Positions 27,713 to 37,027 are shown, counted from the stretch's first letter. The stretch is DNA of 64,000 bases from Streptomyces albofaciens JCM 4342 (GCF_008634025.1 NZ_PDCM01000001.1:2539501-2603500); one strand, 5' to 3'. Notes: a model not told the origin generated them from the letters alone. A program made the numbers and translations.

Positions 27713-27752
27713 GGTCACGTCCGGTCACGTCCAGCTGTGGACGGTCACGTCC
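27713..27752. promoter_or_regulatory. Three helically phased GGTCACGTCC direct repeats
   Basis: GGTCACGTCC occurs at 27713-27722, 27723-27732 and 27743-27752, spaced exactly 10 and 20 bases. All copies are in the divergent GH35/AraC intergenic region (27555-27796). Same-face spacing suits an AraC-family activator site. Confidence 0.5.
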
Positions 27753-27796
27753 GGCCGCGGCCCGGCCCGGCCAGGAGCAGACGGGAGGACGCCCGC

Positions 27797-28672
27797 GTGT
27801 ACCACACCTGGATGCGGTACTTCACACCGAGCCCGGTCCACCACCGGCTCGGCCTCGTGTGCCTGGGCGTCGGGCTCCAGCACGGCACCCTGCCACCCGT
27901 CGGACCCCGCGCCCTCGACCACCACGTCGCCGTCGTCATCGGCGCCGGACGCGGCTGGTACACCGCGCCCGACGGCACCCGGCGGCCGGTCACCGCCCCC
28001 GCCCTGCTGTGGCTCGTCCCCGGCGTCACCCACCACTACGGCGCCGACCCGCACACCGGCTGGGACGAGAGCTTCGTCGACTTCACCGGCCCCGCCACCA
28101 CCACCTACACCGAACTCGGCTACATCGAACCCGACCACCCCCTCGTCCCGCTCGCCGACACCGCCGCCGCACGCGCCGCCATCGGCCGCATCACCCGCGC
28201 CGCCCGCCGCGGCAACCCCTTCCTGGAGGTGGAGACCGCCGCCGCCGTCCACGAACTCCTCGTCGCCCTGCGCCGCGCCCGCGCCGACACCGACGCGGAC
28301 GGCGACCCCGTGCTCCAGGCCCTCGCCCGCGACGCGTTCCTGCCGCTGTCCGTCGCCGAACACGCCGCCCGCCACGGCATGACCCCCGCCGCCCTGCGCA
28401 CCGCCGTACGCCGCGGCGCCGGCTGCAGCCCCAAGGACTACCTGCTCGCCATCCGCCTCGGCCGCGCCAAGGAACTGCTCGCCGCCACCGAACTGCCCGT
28501 CGCCGCCGTCGCCCGCCGCGTCGGCTACACCGACCCGGCCTACTTCAGCCGCCTGTTCACCCGCCGCGTCGGCACCGCGCCCGTCCGCTTCCGCGCCCGC
28601 CAGGGCCACAGCGTCCCCGGCGGCTGGTCCACCCGCGTACCGGACCCCGACGACCCGCCGCGCATCGGGTGA
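27797..28672 (+). CDS. AraC-family transcriptional regulator
   Basis: 291 residues, GTG start with GGGAGG upstream. The N-terminal ~150 residues form a cupin-like sensing domain (PALLWLVPGVTHHYG). The C-terminal ~187-275 carry the paired AraC HTH motifs, including LAIRLGRAKELLAATELPVA then VARRVGYTDPAYFSRLFTRR. It is divergent from the GH35 gene with the phased repeats between. The likely role is to activate the GH35 gene, and perhaps GH101, in response to a sugar; the effector is not known. Confidence 0.92.
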   Translation: MYHTWMRYFTPSPVHHRLGLVCLGVGLQHGTLPPVGPRALDHHVAVVIGAGRGWYTAPDGTRRPVTAPALLWLVPGVTHHYGADPHTGWDESFVDFTGPATTTYTELGYIEPDHPLVPLADTAAARAAIGRITRAARRGNPFLEVETAAAVHELLVALRRARADTDADGDPVLQALARDAFLPLSVAEHAARHGMTPAALRTAVRRGAGCSPKDYLLAIRLGRAKELLAATELPVAAVARRVGYTDPAYFSRLFTRRVGTAPVRFRARQGHSVPGGWSTRVPDPDDPPRIG

Positions 28673-28775
28673 GACGGCCACGACCGCGGGCACGCACCGC
28701 ACGCACGGGGCGCCACCGGCCGGGAAAGCCGGATGTCGAGTGCGCGCTGTCAGTGGGGTACGGCAGCATGAGGAC

Positions 28776-31439
28776 ATGCCCGCACTGACGCGCGACGAGG
28801 CGCAGACCCGAGCCCGACTCCTCGACGTCCACCGCTACACGGTCGACCTCGACCTCACCCACGGCGCCGACCACTTCCACTCCCGCACGGCCGTCCGCTT
28901 CAGTGCGCGCATAGCGGGCGACACCTTCATCGACGTCAAACCCACCGAGCTGCGCTCCGCCACCCTGGACGGCCGCCCGCTCGACCCGGCCACCCTCGAC
29001 GGCAACCACCTGCCGCTCACCGGCCTCACCGCGGGCGAGCACGAACTGCACCTCGAAGCCACCATGCCGTACTCCCACACCGGCGAGGGCATGCACCGCT
29101 TCACCGACCCCGCCGACGGCGAGACCTACGTCTACACCCAGATGTTCATGGAGGACGTCCAGCGCGTCTTCGCCGCCTTCGACCAGCCCGACCTGAAAGC
29201 CGTCTTCGAGCTGACCGTCACCGCCCCGCCCGGCTGGACCGTCCTCGGCAACGGCACCGCCACCCTCCAGGACCGGGCCGCCAACCGCTGGACGCTCGCC
29301 CCCACCCCGCCCATCAGCACCTACCTCGTCGCCGTCGCCGCCGGCCCCTGGCACTCCGTGCGCACCGAACACGCCGGCCTGCCCTTCGCCATCCACTGCC
29401 GCCGCTCCCTGGCCCCGTATCTGAACGCGGACGCCGAAGAGATCCTCGACATCACCCGCCGCTGCTACGACCGCTACCACACCCTCTTCGACGAGCCCTA
29501 CCCCTTCGACTCCTACGACCAGGCCTTCGTCCCCGAGTTCAACCTCGGCGCCATGGAGAACCCCGGCCTGGTCACCCTCCGCGACGAGTTCGTGCACCGC
29601 TCCGCCGTCACCGACACCGAGCGCCAGACCCGCGGCATGGTCATCGCCCACGAGATGGCCCACATGTGGTTCGGCGACCTCGTCACCCTCGCGTGGTGGG
29701 ACGACATCTGGCTCAACGAGTCCTTCGCCGAATACATGGGCTACCAAGTCCTGTCCGAGGCCACCCGCTTCACCGACACCTGGACCGACTTCGGCATCAC
29801 CCGCAAGGGCTGGGGCTACGACGCCGACCAGCGCCCCTCCACCCACCCCGTCGCCCCCCTCCCCGAGGACGTCCCCGACACGGCCTCCGCCCGGCTCAAC
29901 TTCGACGGCATCTCCTACGCCAAGGGCGCCTCCGCCCTGCGCCAGCTCGTCGCCTGGATGGGCGAGAAGGACTTCCTCGCCGGCGTCAACGCCCACATCA
30001 CCCACCACCGCTTCGGCAACGCCACCCTCGCCGACTTCATCGACTCCCTCGCCCGCGCCACCGACCGGGACGTGCACGCCTGGGCCGAGAGCTGGCTGCG
30101 CACCACCGGCGTCGACACCCTCACCCCCGTCGTCGGCACGGCCCCCGACGGCGGCTGGACCCTGCGCGTCGACCGGGACGGCACCCGACCGCACCACCTC
30201 ACCGCGGGACTGTACGACCGCGACCCCGCCGACCCCACCCGTCTCGTCGCCCGCGACCACCTCGCCTGGGACCTCCCCGCACCGGCCCCCGAGCGCGGGC
30301 ACACCGTCCCGGACAGCGCCGCCCCGGACAGCGCCGCTCCGGGCAGCGCCACTCCGGGGCGCGGGCACACCGTCCCGGACAGCGCCGCCCCGGACAGCGC
30401 CGCTCCGGACAGCGCCGCCCCGCAGCCCACGCACACCGCACCGGGCCCCCGCCCCGCCCTGATCCTCCTCAACGACGGCGACCTCACCTACGCCAAGGTC
30501 CGCCTCGACCCCACCTCCTGGAACACGGCCCGCGAAGCCCTCTCCAGCCTGCCCGACCCCCTCACCCGCACCGTCATCTGGAACGCCGCCCGCGACATGG
30601 TCCGCGACGGCGAACTGCCCCCCGCCGCCTACCTGGACGCCGCCCGCGCCCACCTCCCGTACGAAACCGACATCGCCATCCTCTCCGGCGCCGTCGCCTT
30701 CGCCCGCACCCAGATCGCCGACCGCTACCTCCCCGCCGCCGACCGGCCCGCCGCCCTGAACACCCTCAGCACGATCGCCCGCGACATCCTGCGCCGCACC
30801 GAGGGCTCGGAGAACGGCGACGGCCAGGGCCCGCGCCTGGTCGCCGTACGCCTCTTCATCGACAGCGCCACCACCCCCGACGGCATACAGGACTGGCTCT
30901 CCGGCGGCAGCGTCCCCGGCGGTCCCCTCCTCGACCCCGAACTGCGCTGGCGCATCCTCGGCCGCCTCGCCGTCCTCGGCGCCACCACCCCCGCCGCCAT
31001 CGAGGACGAACTGGCCCGCGACCCCAGCGCCACCGGCCACCAGGGCGCCGCGACGTGCCACGCCGCACTGCCCGACCCGGCCGCGAAGCAGGCCGCCTGG
31101 GACGCCCTGTTCGCCACCGACGAGCGCACCGACCTGTCCAACCACCTCTTCAACGCCACCGCGGCCGGCTTCTGGGCCCCCGAACAGCTCGATCTGGTGC
31201 GCCCCTACGCCGAGCGCTACTTCCCCGCCGCGGTGGCCCTCGCCGCCCGCCGCGGCCCCGCCCTCGCCGACGCCGCCGGGCGCTACGCCTTCCCCACGCC
31301 CCTCGTCGACACCACCACCCTCCACCTGGGCGAGGAGTGCCTGCGCACCGCCGACCCGTCCCCGGCCCTGCGCCGCAAACTCATGGACCAGCTCGACGAC
31401 CTGCGGAGGGCGCTGCGGGTACGGGGTGAGGGGGAGTAG
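28776..31439 (+). CDS. pepN: Aminopeptidase N (M1 zinc metallopeptidase)
   Basis: 887 residues, ATG 28776. M1 hallmarks: GAMEN at 258-262, zinc site HEMAHMWFGD (H292, H296, with E293 as base) and the third ligand E315 in NESFAEYMG. The C-terminal ~330 residues are the helical ERAP1-like domain. It cleaves N-terminal residues from peptides in the cytosol. An unusual ~55-residue Ser/Ala/Pro/Asp insert (residues ~505-559, repeats of DSAAPDSAAP) comes from a duplicated ~66-bp stretch at 30295-30425, sitting between the catalytic and C-terminal domains. No ribosome site is obvious. A run of G-tracts spans the stop codon. Confidence 0.93.
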   Translation: MPALTRDEAQTRARLLDVHRYTVDLDLTHGADHFHSRTAVRFSARIAGDTFIDVKPTELRSATLDGRPLDPATLDGNHLPLTGLTAGEHELHLEATMPYSHTGEGMHRFTDPADGETYVYTQMFMEDVQRVFAAFDQPDLKAVFELTVTAPPGWTVLGNGTATLQDRAANRWTLAPTPPISTYLVAVAAGPWHSVRTEHAGLPFAIHCRRSLAPYLNADAEEILDITRRCYDRYHTLFDEPYPFDSYDQAFVPEFNLGAMENPGLVTLRDEFVHRSAVTDTERQTRGMVIAHEMAHMWFGDLVTLAWWDDIWLNESFAEYMGYQVLSEATRFTDTWTDFGITRKGWGYDADQRPSTHPVAPLPEDVPDTASARLNFDGISYAKGASALRQLVAWMGEKDFLAGVNAHITHHRFGNATLADFIDSLARATDRDVHAWAESWLRTTGVDTLTPVVGTAPDGGWTLRVDRDGTRPHHLTAGLYDRDPADPTRLVARDHLAWDLPAPAPERGHTVPDSAAPDSAAPGSATPGRGHTVPDSAAPDSAAPDSAAPQPTHTAPGPRPALILLNDGDLTYAKVRLDPTSWNTAREALSSLPDPLTRTVIWNAARDMVRDGELPPAAYLDAARAHLPYETDIAILSGAVAFARTQIADRYLPAADRPAALNTLSTIARDILRRTEGSENGDGQGPRLVAVRLFIDSATTPDGIQDWLSGGSVPGGPLLDPELRWRILGRLAVLGATTPAAIEDELARDPSATGHQGAATCHAALPDPAAKQAAWDALFATDERTDLSNHLFNATAAGFWAPEQLDLVRPYAERYFPAAVALAARRGPALADAAGRYAFPTPLVDTTTLHLGEECLRTADPSPALRRKLMDQLDDLRRALRVRGEGE

Positions 31440-31461
31440 GGGAGTAGGGGAGCAGCGGGGG
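31430..31461 (+). promoter_or_regulatory. Canonical G-quadruplex motif across the pepN stop codon
   Basis: Four G-tracts (31430-31434, 31439-31442, 31447-31450, 31457-31461) with loops of 4, 4 and 6 bases lie on the coding strand. The pepN TAG is at 31437-31439. It could form in the mRNA 3' end and act in termination or stability. Confidence 0.5.
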
Positions 31462-31740
31462 TAGCGGGAGCAACAGGGTGGGGCGGCCCGGGGTAGCGGG
31501 AACAGCAAGGGGCGAGGCGGCGGCGCGGGAGTAGCGGGGGCAGGGCAGCCCGAGTGCGTTCTCGGCACCCCGGCGCGCGGGCCGGGGCCCGCCCCGCATA
31601 CCAGGCCAAGCGATCACCACCGCGCCGCCCTTCGCCCCGGTCCCCCTTTCGGGTTGAGCTCGCCCGGCTCGGCAGGCACATCACCCGGCCCCGGCCAGGC
31701 TGTGGTGTGCCCGCTGTCGTGCACCCGAAGGACCCGCCCC
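31440..31740. other. 301-bp gap: purine/G-tract repeats, no gene seen
   Basis: After pepN the plus strand is a run of short GTAGCGGG/GGGAGCA-like repeats to ~31550, then ordinary GC-rich sequence to the desA-like start. GAAGGA before the ATG is its ribosome site. I looked for a DmdR/IdeR iron box (TTAGGTTAGGCTCACCTAA type) and found no convincing match; TTCGGGTTGAGCTCGCCC at 31649-31666 is only a distant resemblance. Confidence 0.5.
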
Positions 31741-33498
31741 ATGAACACCCCGCCCCTCGCCGGCGGAGCCGCAGGCCCCGACGCCCTGCGCCCGCTCCTC
31801 GGCACCGTCCTCGACGCCCTGCGCGACGGTGCGGAAGCCCGGGGCGGGCCGCTGCCCGCGGGCGGCCCCGGCCGCGTCGCCGCGCGGCTGCGGGAGGCCG
31901 CGGGCCCGGTCCTCCCCGAGACCGGCAGCGGGCCCCACGCAGCACTGCGCTCCCTGGTGTACGGCATGGCCGAAGGCGCCGCCGACCCCGCCGACCCGCA
32001 CTGCGCCGCCCACCTGCACTGCCCGCCGCTGGCCGTCGCCGCCGCGGCCGACCTGGCCGCCGCCGTCCTGAACCCGTCCATGGACTCCTGGGACCAGGCC
32101 CCCGCCGCCTCCGCCCTCGAAGCCCGTACGGCCCGCGAACTGGCCGCCCTGGTCTACCCGTACACACCTGGCACCCCCAGCCGTACGTACGAATCCGACG
32201 CGCCCCCGGACGGCTCAGGCACGCCCCCGGACGACCCCGCCCAGCCGCCCCGAGCCGGGGCTCCCGTCCGCCCCGCCCAGGCACCCCGAACCGGCGCCCT
32301 GACCGACCCCGCCCACCCGTACGGGATCGCCCACCCGTACGGGATCGCCCACCCGTACCGGACCGCCCGGCCCGAGGCCCCTGCCCGCCGGCCCGAGGCC
32401 CCTGCCCGCCGGCGCGAAACCGCCCCGCCGGAGGCACCCGCCGGTCCGCAGGAGCACGACCGACCAGGGGACGACCGATCAGGGGCCGATCGACCAAGGG
32501 CCGACCGACCAGAAGACGACCGCCCCGACGCCCTCGTCACCACCGGCGGCACCGAGTCCAACCAACTCGGCCTGCTGCTCGCCCGCGAACACGCCCGCGC
32601 CCGGCACACCGAGCCGCTCCGCGTCGTCTGCGGCGCCAACGCGCACCACAGCATCCACCGCGCCGCCTGGCTCCTCGGCCTCCCCGAGCCGCTCATCCTC
32701 CCCACCCCCGACGGCACCCTCGCCCCCCACACCCTCCACAACGCCCTCACCGACCTCCACCACCCCGGCACCCCCGGCCCGCCGGTCCTCGTCTGCGCCA
32801 CCGCCGGCACCACCGACACCGGCGCCATCGACCCGCTGCCCGCCCTCGCCGACCTCGCGGACACCCACGGCGCCCGCCTCCACGTCGACGCCGCCTACGG
32901 CGGGCCCCTTCTCTTCAGCGACACCCACCGCCCGCTCCTGGCCGGCCTGCACCGCGCCCACACCGTCACCCTCGACCTGCACAAACTCGGCTGGCAGCCG
33001 GTCGCCGCGGGCCTCCTCGCCGTCCCGGCCACCAGCCACCTCGCCCCGCTGGCCCACCGCGCCGCCTACCTCAACGCCGACGACGACACCGAAGCCGGCC
33101 TCCCCGACCTGCTCGGCCGCTCCCTGCGCACCACCCGCCGTCCCGACGTCCTCAAGATGGCCGTCACCCTCAAGGCCCTCGGCCGCACCGGACTCGCCGA
33201 CCTCGTCGACCGGACCCTCGCCGCCGCCCGCACCTTCGCCGACCTCGTCGACGCCCACCCCGCCCACGAACTCCACTCCCGCCCCACCCTCAGCACCGTC
33301 CTCTTCCGTCCCGCAGGCACCGACGACGCCACCGTCGCCACCATCCGCCGCCGCCTCCTGCACCGCGGCCGCGCCGTCCTCGGCCGCGCCGCCACCCCCA
33401 CCGGGCTCTGGCTCAAGGCGACCCTCCTCAACCCGCACACCACCACCGACGACCTCACCTCCCTCCTGAAACTCGTGGAAGGCCACACCCCCCGATGA
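31741..33498 (+). CDS. PLP-dependent decarboxylase, DesA-like (lysine decarboxylase type) with internal insert
   Basis: 585 residues, clearly longer than DesA (~480). A group II PLP decarboxylase fold: TTGGTESNQLGLLLARE, HVDAAYGGPLL and the PLP lysine K415 in DLHKLGWQP. Between residues ~139 and ~262, where relatives read VYPY directly into the DALVT(T/S)GGTESN segment, there is a ~120-residue Pro/Arg/Asp-rich insert built from short tandem repeats (18- and 24-bp units at ~32320-32420). DesA makes cadaverine from lysine for desferrioxamine-type siderophores; diaminobutyrate decarboxylation is an alternative. The ATGA overlap with the next gene shows they form an operon. Confidence 0.85.
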   Translation: MNTPPLAGGAAGPDALRPLLGTVLDALRDGAEARGGPLPAGGPGRVAARLREAAGPVLPETGSGPHAALRSLVYGMAEGAADPADPHCAAHLHCPPLAVAAAADLAAAVLNPSMDSWDQAPAASALEARTARELAALVYPYTPGTPSRTYESDAPPDGSGTPPDDPAQPPRAGAPVRPAQAPRTGALTDPAHPYGIAHPYGIAHPYRTARPEAPARRPEAPARRRETAPPEAPAGPQEHDRPGDDRSGADRPRADRPEDDRPDALVTTGGTESNQLGLLLAREHARARHTEPLRVVCGANAHHSIHRAAWLLGLPEPLILPTPDGTLAPHTLHNALTDLHHPGTPGPPVLVCATAGTTDTGAIDPLPALADLADTHGARLHVDAAYGGPLLFSDTHRPLLAGLHRAHTVTLDLHKLGWQPVAAGLLAVPATSHLAPLAHRAAYLNADDDTEAGLPDLLGRSLRTTRRPDVLKMAVTLKALGRTGLADLVDRTLAAARTFADLVDAHPAHELHSRPTLSTVLFRPAGTDDATVATIRRRLLHRGRAVLGRAATPTGLWLKATLLNPHTTTDDLTSLLKLVEGHTPR

Positions 33499-35015
33499 GC
33501 ACCCCCCACCCCGACGCCGCCACCCTCCAACTGCCCTCCCCGAGCCCCGGCGCCGACACCCCGCCCCGGACCCGCACCGCCGGCACCGAACCCGATCCCG
33601 ATCCCGCCGGCACCCGCTCCATCAGCACCCCGGACGAGCCGCTGGACCTCATCGGCATCGGCATCGGCCCCTTCAACCTCTCCCTCGCCGCCCTCGCCCA
33701 GCCCCTCACCGGACTGCGCACCGCCTTCTACGAACAGCGCCACGCCTTCCACTGGCACCCCGGCCTGCTCATCGAGGACGCCACCCTCCAAGTCCCCTTC
33801 CTCGCCGACCTCGTCACCCTCGCCGACCCCACCAGCCCCTGGAGCTTCCTCAACTACCTCAAACACCGGGAACGGCTGTTCCCCTTCTACTTCGCCGAGC
33901 GCTTCCACCTCCACCGCGCCGAATACGACGCCTACTGCCGCTGGGTCAGTAAAAACCTCCCCGACCTGCACTTCCGCCACCAGGTCGACGCCATCCGCTG
34001 GAACGCGGACCGCGCCGCCTTCGAAGTGGACCACACCCGGATCGGCGCGGACGGCGAAGCCGAGTCCCTGGGCCGCGCCTACGCCCGCAACCTCGCCCTC
34101 GGCATCGGCAGCGTCCCGCACGTACCCGAAGCCCTCAAACCGCTCGCCGACGCCCCCGCCGTCCCCGTCCTCCACTCCGCCGACTACCTCACCCACCGCG
34201 AACGCCTGCTGGCCGCCGAACACATCACCGTCATCGGCGGCGGCCAGTCCGGCGCCGAAGTCTTCCTCGACCTGCTGCGCGCCCGCCCCGCCGGCCGCGA
34301 AGGGCTGCACTGGCTCGCCCGTACCGCCGCCTTCGCACCCATGGAATACAGCAAGCTCGGCCTCGAACACTTCACCCCCGACTACACCCGCTACTTCCAC
34401 GCCCTCCCCGAGCCCGTACGCGACGAACTGCTGCCCGGCCAGTGGCAGCTCCACAAGGGCATCGACCACGGCACCCTCGCCGCCATCCACGACGAGCTCT
34501 ACCGGCGCACCCTCCACGGCGGCTGGCCCGACGCCACCCTCACCCCCGGCGTCACCGTCCGAACGGCCGGCCGCGTCGGCACCACCAAGGTCGAACTCCA
34601 CCTCGAACACCCGCACCAGGCCGCCCGCAGCCGGCTGACCACCGACGCCGTCGTCCTCGCCACCGGCTACCGGCCGTCCCGCACCGACACCCTGCTCGCC
34701 GCGCTCGACCCGTACATGCGCCGCGACGCCGCCGTCCGCCCCCGCATCGACACCGAACAGCGCCTCGTCCTCGACCCCTGCGTCACCGGCTCCGTCTTCG
34801 TCCAGAACGCCGAACACCACACCCACGGCGTCGGCACCCCCGACCTCGGCCTCGCCGCCTGGCGCAGCGCCACCATCCTCAACACCCTCACCGGCCGCCC
34901 CGCCTACCCCCTGCCGAACCGCACCGCCTTCACCACCTTCGGCCTGCGCCCCTCACCACCCCGCTCCGCCACCCGCGCCCCCCGCCCCAACTCCACCCTC
35001 ATCGAAAACCCCTGA
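33495..35015 (+). CDS. Lysine/cadaverine N-monooxygenase, DesB/IucD family
   Basis: 506 residues, start overlapping the decarboxylase stop. After a ~50-residue Pro/Thr linker, the FAD motif GIGIGPFNLS (54-63) opens the flavoprotein, with the NADPH motif GGGQSGAE at 248-255 and the C-terminal ATGYRPS signature. IucD/DesB enzymes N-hydroxylate a terminal amine; with the DesA-like gene the product would be N-hydroxycadaverine, a hydroxamate siderophore precursor. The usual downstream acyltransferase (desC) and NIS synthetase (desD) are missing; the next gene is on the other strand. Confidence 0.9.
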   Translation: MSTPHPDAATLQLPSPSPGADTPPRTRTAGTEPDPDPAGTRSISTPDEPLDLIGIGIGPFNLSLAALAQPLTGLRTAFYEQRHAFHWHPGLLIEDATLQVPFLADLVTLADPTSPWSFLNYLKHRERLFPFYFAERFHLHRAEYDAYCRWVSKNLPDLHFRHQVDAIRWNADRAAFEVDHTRIGADGEAESLGRAYARNLALGIGSVPHVPEALKPLADAPAVPVLHSADYLTHRERLLAAEHITVIGGGQSGAEVFLDLLRARPAGREGLHWLARTAAFAPMEYSKLGLEHFTPDYTRYFHALPEPVRDELLPGQWQLHKGIDHGTLAAIHDELYRRTLHGGWPDATLTPGVTVRTAGRVGTTKVELHLEHPHQAARSRLTTDAVVLATGYRPSRTDTLLAALDPYMRRDAAVRPRIDTEQRLVLDPCVTGSVFVQNAEHHTHGVGTPDLGLAAWRSATILNTLTGRPAYPLPNRTAFTTFGLRPSPPRSATRAPRPNSTLIENP

Positions 35016-35022
35016 CCCGCCC

Positions 35023-35055
35023 GGCCCAGGCTCCGCACACACGGACACCTGGGCC
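35023..35055. terminator. Hairpin between convergent desB-like and 5'-nucleotidase genes
   Basis: GGCCCAGG (35023-35030) pairs with CCTGGGCC (35048-35055), with a 17-base loop, in the 81-bp gap between convergent stops. No long T-run. Confidence 0.6.
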
Positions 35056-35096
35056 TTCCGTACGGCCGGGACCTCGGGCCCCGCGAACGCCGGATC

Positions 35097-36899
35097 TCAG
35101 AACACCGGCACCCCGTCCCGGGTCAGCCGCCAGTCCACCGAAGCGAACCGCGCGCCGTCGATCTCCCCGGTCTCCTTCACCCAGTTGATGATCACGTTGC
35201 GGATCTCCTCCGACGTGGCCCACACCTGCGGCGCCTTCGCCACATGCGGGAAATTACCGCCACCGCTCGCCCGGTAGTTGTTCACCGCCAGCACGAACCG
35301 CGCGTCGTCCGCGACCGGCTCGCCCCCGAACATCAGCTTCCCGATCCGCCGCCCCGGCTCCCGCGCGACATCGATCTCGTACGAAACGCCGCTCACCGCG
35401 TCATAGTTGTAATCCGGGATGCCGTCCGCATTGGTCAGCTTCGCCGGATCGACCGGTCCGCCCGCGGGCGTCCGCACGTAATACCGCGCGGAGAACTCCA
35501 GATAGTCCCGTAGCTGCTTCCCGGTCAGGATCCGCGCCTCCAGCGTGTTGTCGAAGGGATACAGCGCGGCCATCGACCGGATCGTCACGTTCCCCGCCGG
35601 CACCGCCGCCGTACGCGAGAAACACGACGCCTGCGACAACACCGGCAGCTTCGCGTGCTCCCCGCCCGCCAGCGCCTTCCGCACCGCCTCCGCCTGCACA
35701 TACGCGATGAAGTCCAGCACCGGCGTGTCCTTGTACGGCGCCTCGGCCGCCGTCATCTCCGCCTTCGACCGCCCGATGACCTGATTGACATAGGCCACCA
35801 CCTTCCGCTGCTCCGTACGCAGCAGCCGCGTGATCCGCGGATCCTCCGGCACCGTGTTGGAATTCAGCACCTTCGCCGACACCGACTCCACCGACCAGCG
35901 CCCCCGCGAAAGCACCAGGCCGAAATCGAAGAGGGTCAGCCGCTGGCCCCACTTCAGCGGCTCCGACAGCACCACCTCGCGGCCCGTCGCGCGGTTCACC
36001 ACCCGCCGCTCCGGCACCTCCACATGCGCGTGCCCCACCAGGATCGCGTCGATCCCCGGCACCCGCTCCGCCACCAGCGCCGCCGCGTTCTCCACGTACG
36101 GCAGCTGGTCCCCGTACGACGAGGTGCCGCTCGCCCCCGAATGCGCGGCGACGATCACCACGTCCGCACCCATCGAGCGCAGCTTCGGCACCCACTTCGC
36201 GGCCTGCTCCTCCAGCCCGGGAAACGCCAGCTTCCCCTGCACATGCGCCTTGTCCCAGATCGCGATACCGGGATTCGTCAGCCCCAGCACCGCCACCTTC
36301 ACATCCCGGCCGCACGGCGTGCGCAGCCGCTTCATCCAGTACGGCGGAAACGCCGGACGCAGCGACTTCGCGTCCACCGCGTTCGCCCCCAGCAGCGGGA
36401 AATCACAGTTGTCCTGGAACTTGCGGAGCACCTCGATGCCGTAATTGAACTCGTGATTACCGAGTGCCGCCGCGTCATAACCGATGGCGTTCATCGCCTT
36501 CGCCATCGGATGCACCGGACCGTGCGGACCGGTGATCGGCTCCACCTTCGCGTAGTAATACGCCAGCTGCGTGCCCTGGATCGTGTCACCGGCGTCGATC
36601 AGCAGCGTATGGCGCGCGCCCTTTTCCGCCCGGACCCGCCGCACCAGCGTGGAGATCTTCGCCAGGCCCACATCGTTGTGGTCCTTGTCGTCGAATTCCG
36701 CGTCGGTCGCGTAATCCCAGTTGAAGACATTGCCGTGCAGATCCGTCGTCCCCATCACCGTGAACGCGTAACGCCGCGCGGGCCGCGCCCGGCCGCCGGA
36801 CACCGGCGCGGCCGCCGCCGGCCCCGCCGTACCGATGAGCGCGGCCCCCGCGCCCGTGGCGACCGAACTCCCCAGGAACTTCCTACGGCCGAGCGGCAT
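35097..36899 (-). CDS. Tat-exported 5'-nucleotidase / 2',3'-cyclic phosphodiesterase
   Basis: 600 residues. The ATG at 36899 is chosen because AAGGGAG lies six to seven bases before it; the in-frame ATG at 36905 would touch that site. A Tat signal (GRRKFLGSS) starts the protein. Metallophosphatase motifs: TTDLHGN (D53, H55), DAGDTIQG, LGNHEFNYG and VGHAHVE; the C-terminal substrate domain has YPFDNTLE and NYRASGGGNF. It acts outside the cell on nucleotides, releasing nucleoside and phosphate. Calcineurin-like phosphoesterase family, so the substrate is inferred. Convergent with the desB-like gene. Confidence 0.92.
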   Translation of the reverse strand: MPLGRRKFLGSSVATGAGAALIGTAGPAAAAPVSGGRARPARRYAFTVMGTTDLHGNVFNWDYATDAEFDDKDHNDVGLAKISTLVRRVRAEKGARHTLLIDAGDTIQGTQLAYYYAKVEPITGPHGPVHPMAKAMNAIGYDAAALGNHEFNYGIEVLRKFQDNCDFPLLGANAVDAKSLRPAFPPYWMKRLRTPCGRDVKVAVLGLTNPGIAIWDKAHVQGKLAFPGLEEQAAKWVPKLRSMGADVVIVAAHSGASGTSSYGDQLPYVENAAALVAERVPGIDAILVGHAHVEVPERRVVNRATGREVVLSEPLKWGQRLTLFDFGLVLSRGRWSVESVSAKVLNSNTVPEDPRITRLLRTEQRKVVAYVNQVIGRSKAEMTAAEAPYKDTPVLDFIAYVQAEAVRKALAGGEHAKLPVLSQASCFSRTAAVPAGNVTIRSMAALYPFDNTLEARILTGKQLRDYLEFSARYYVRTPAGGPVDPAKLTNADGIPDYNYDAVSGVSYEIDVAREPGRRIGKLMFGGEPVADDARFVLAVNNYRASGGGNFPHVAKAPQVWATSEEIRNVIINWVKETGEIDGARFASVDWRLTRDGVPVF

Positions 36900-36994
36900 G
36901 TACATCTCCCTTGACGAAACACGGCGGCGGGCGGCGGCCACGACAACGACGCAAGCCACGACACCCATGGACAACGCGCGTAGATTCTGGCTCA

Positions 36995-37027
36995 GCAACC
37001 TCATCCACAACACCCCTTACAGGTTGC
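36995..37027. promoter_or_regulatory. Inverted repeat GCAACCT...AGGTTGC in divergent region
   Basis: GCAACCT (36995-37001) and AGGTTGC (37021-37027) are 7-bp arms 19 bases apart between the divergent 5'-nucleotidase and SIMPL genes. They are placed to be an operator; no regulator is known. Confidence 0.35.

Noticed and set aside
28557..31568. 1003-codon minus-strand ORF over pepN
   Set aside because: Gly/Val-rich antisense frame of a gene with intact M1 motifs.
31641..31700. Iron box (DmdR/IdeR) upstream of the desA-like gene
   Set aside because: The best stretch (TTCGGGTTGAGCTCGCCC) matches the consensus poorly and is not palindromic in the expected way.
32480..32520. Mobile element or recombination site in the DesA-like insert
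   Set aside because: Only short direct repeats of codon-sized units, with no transposase, terminal inverted repeats or target duplication.
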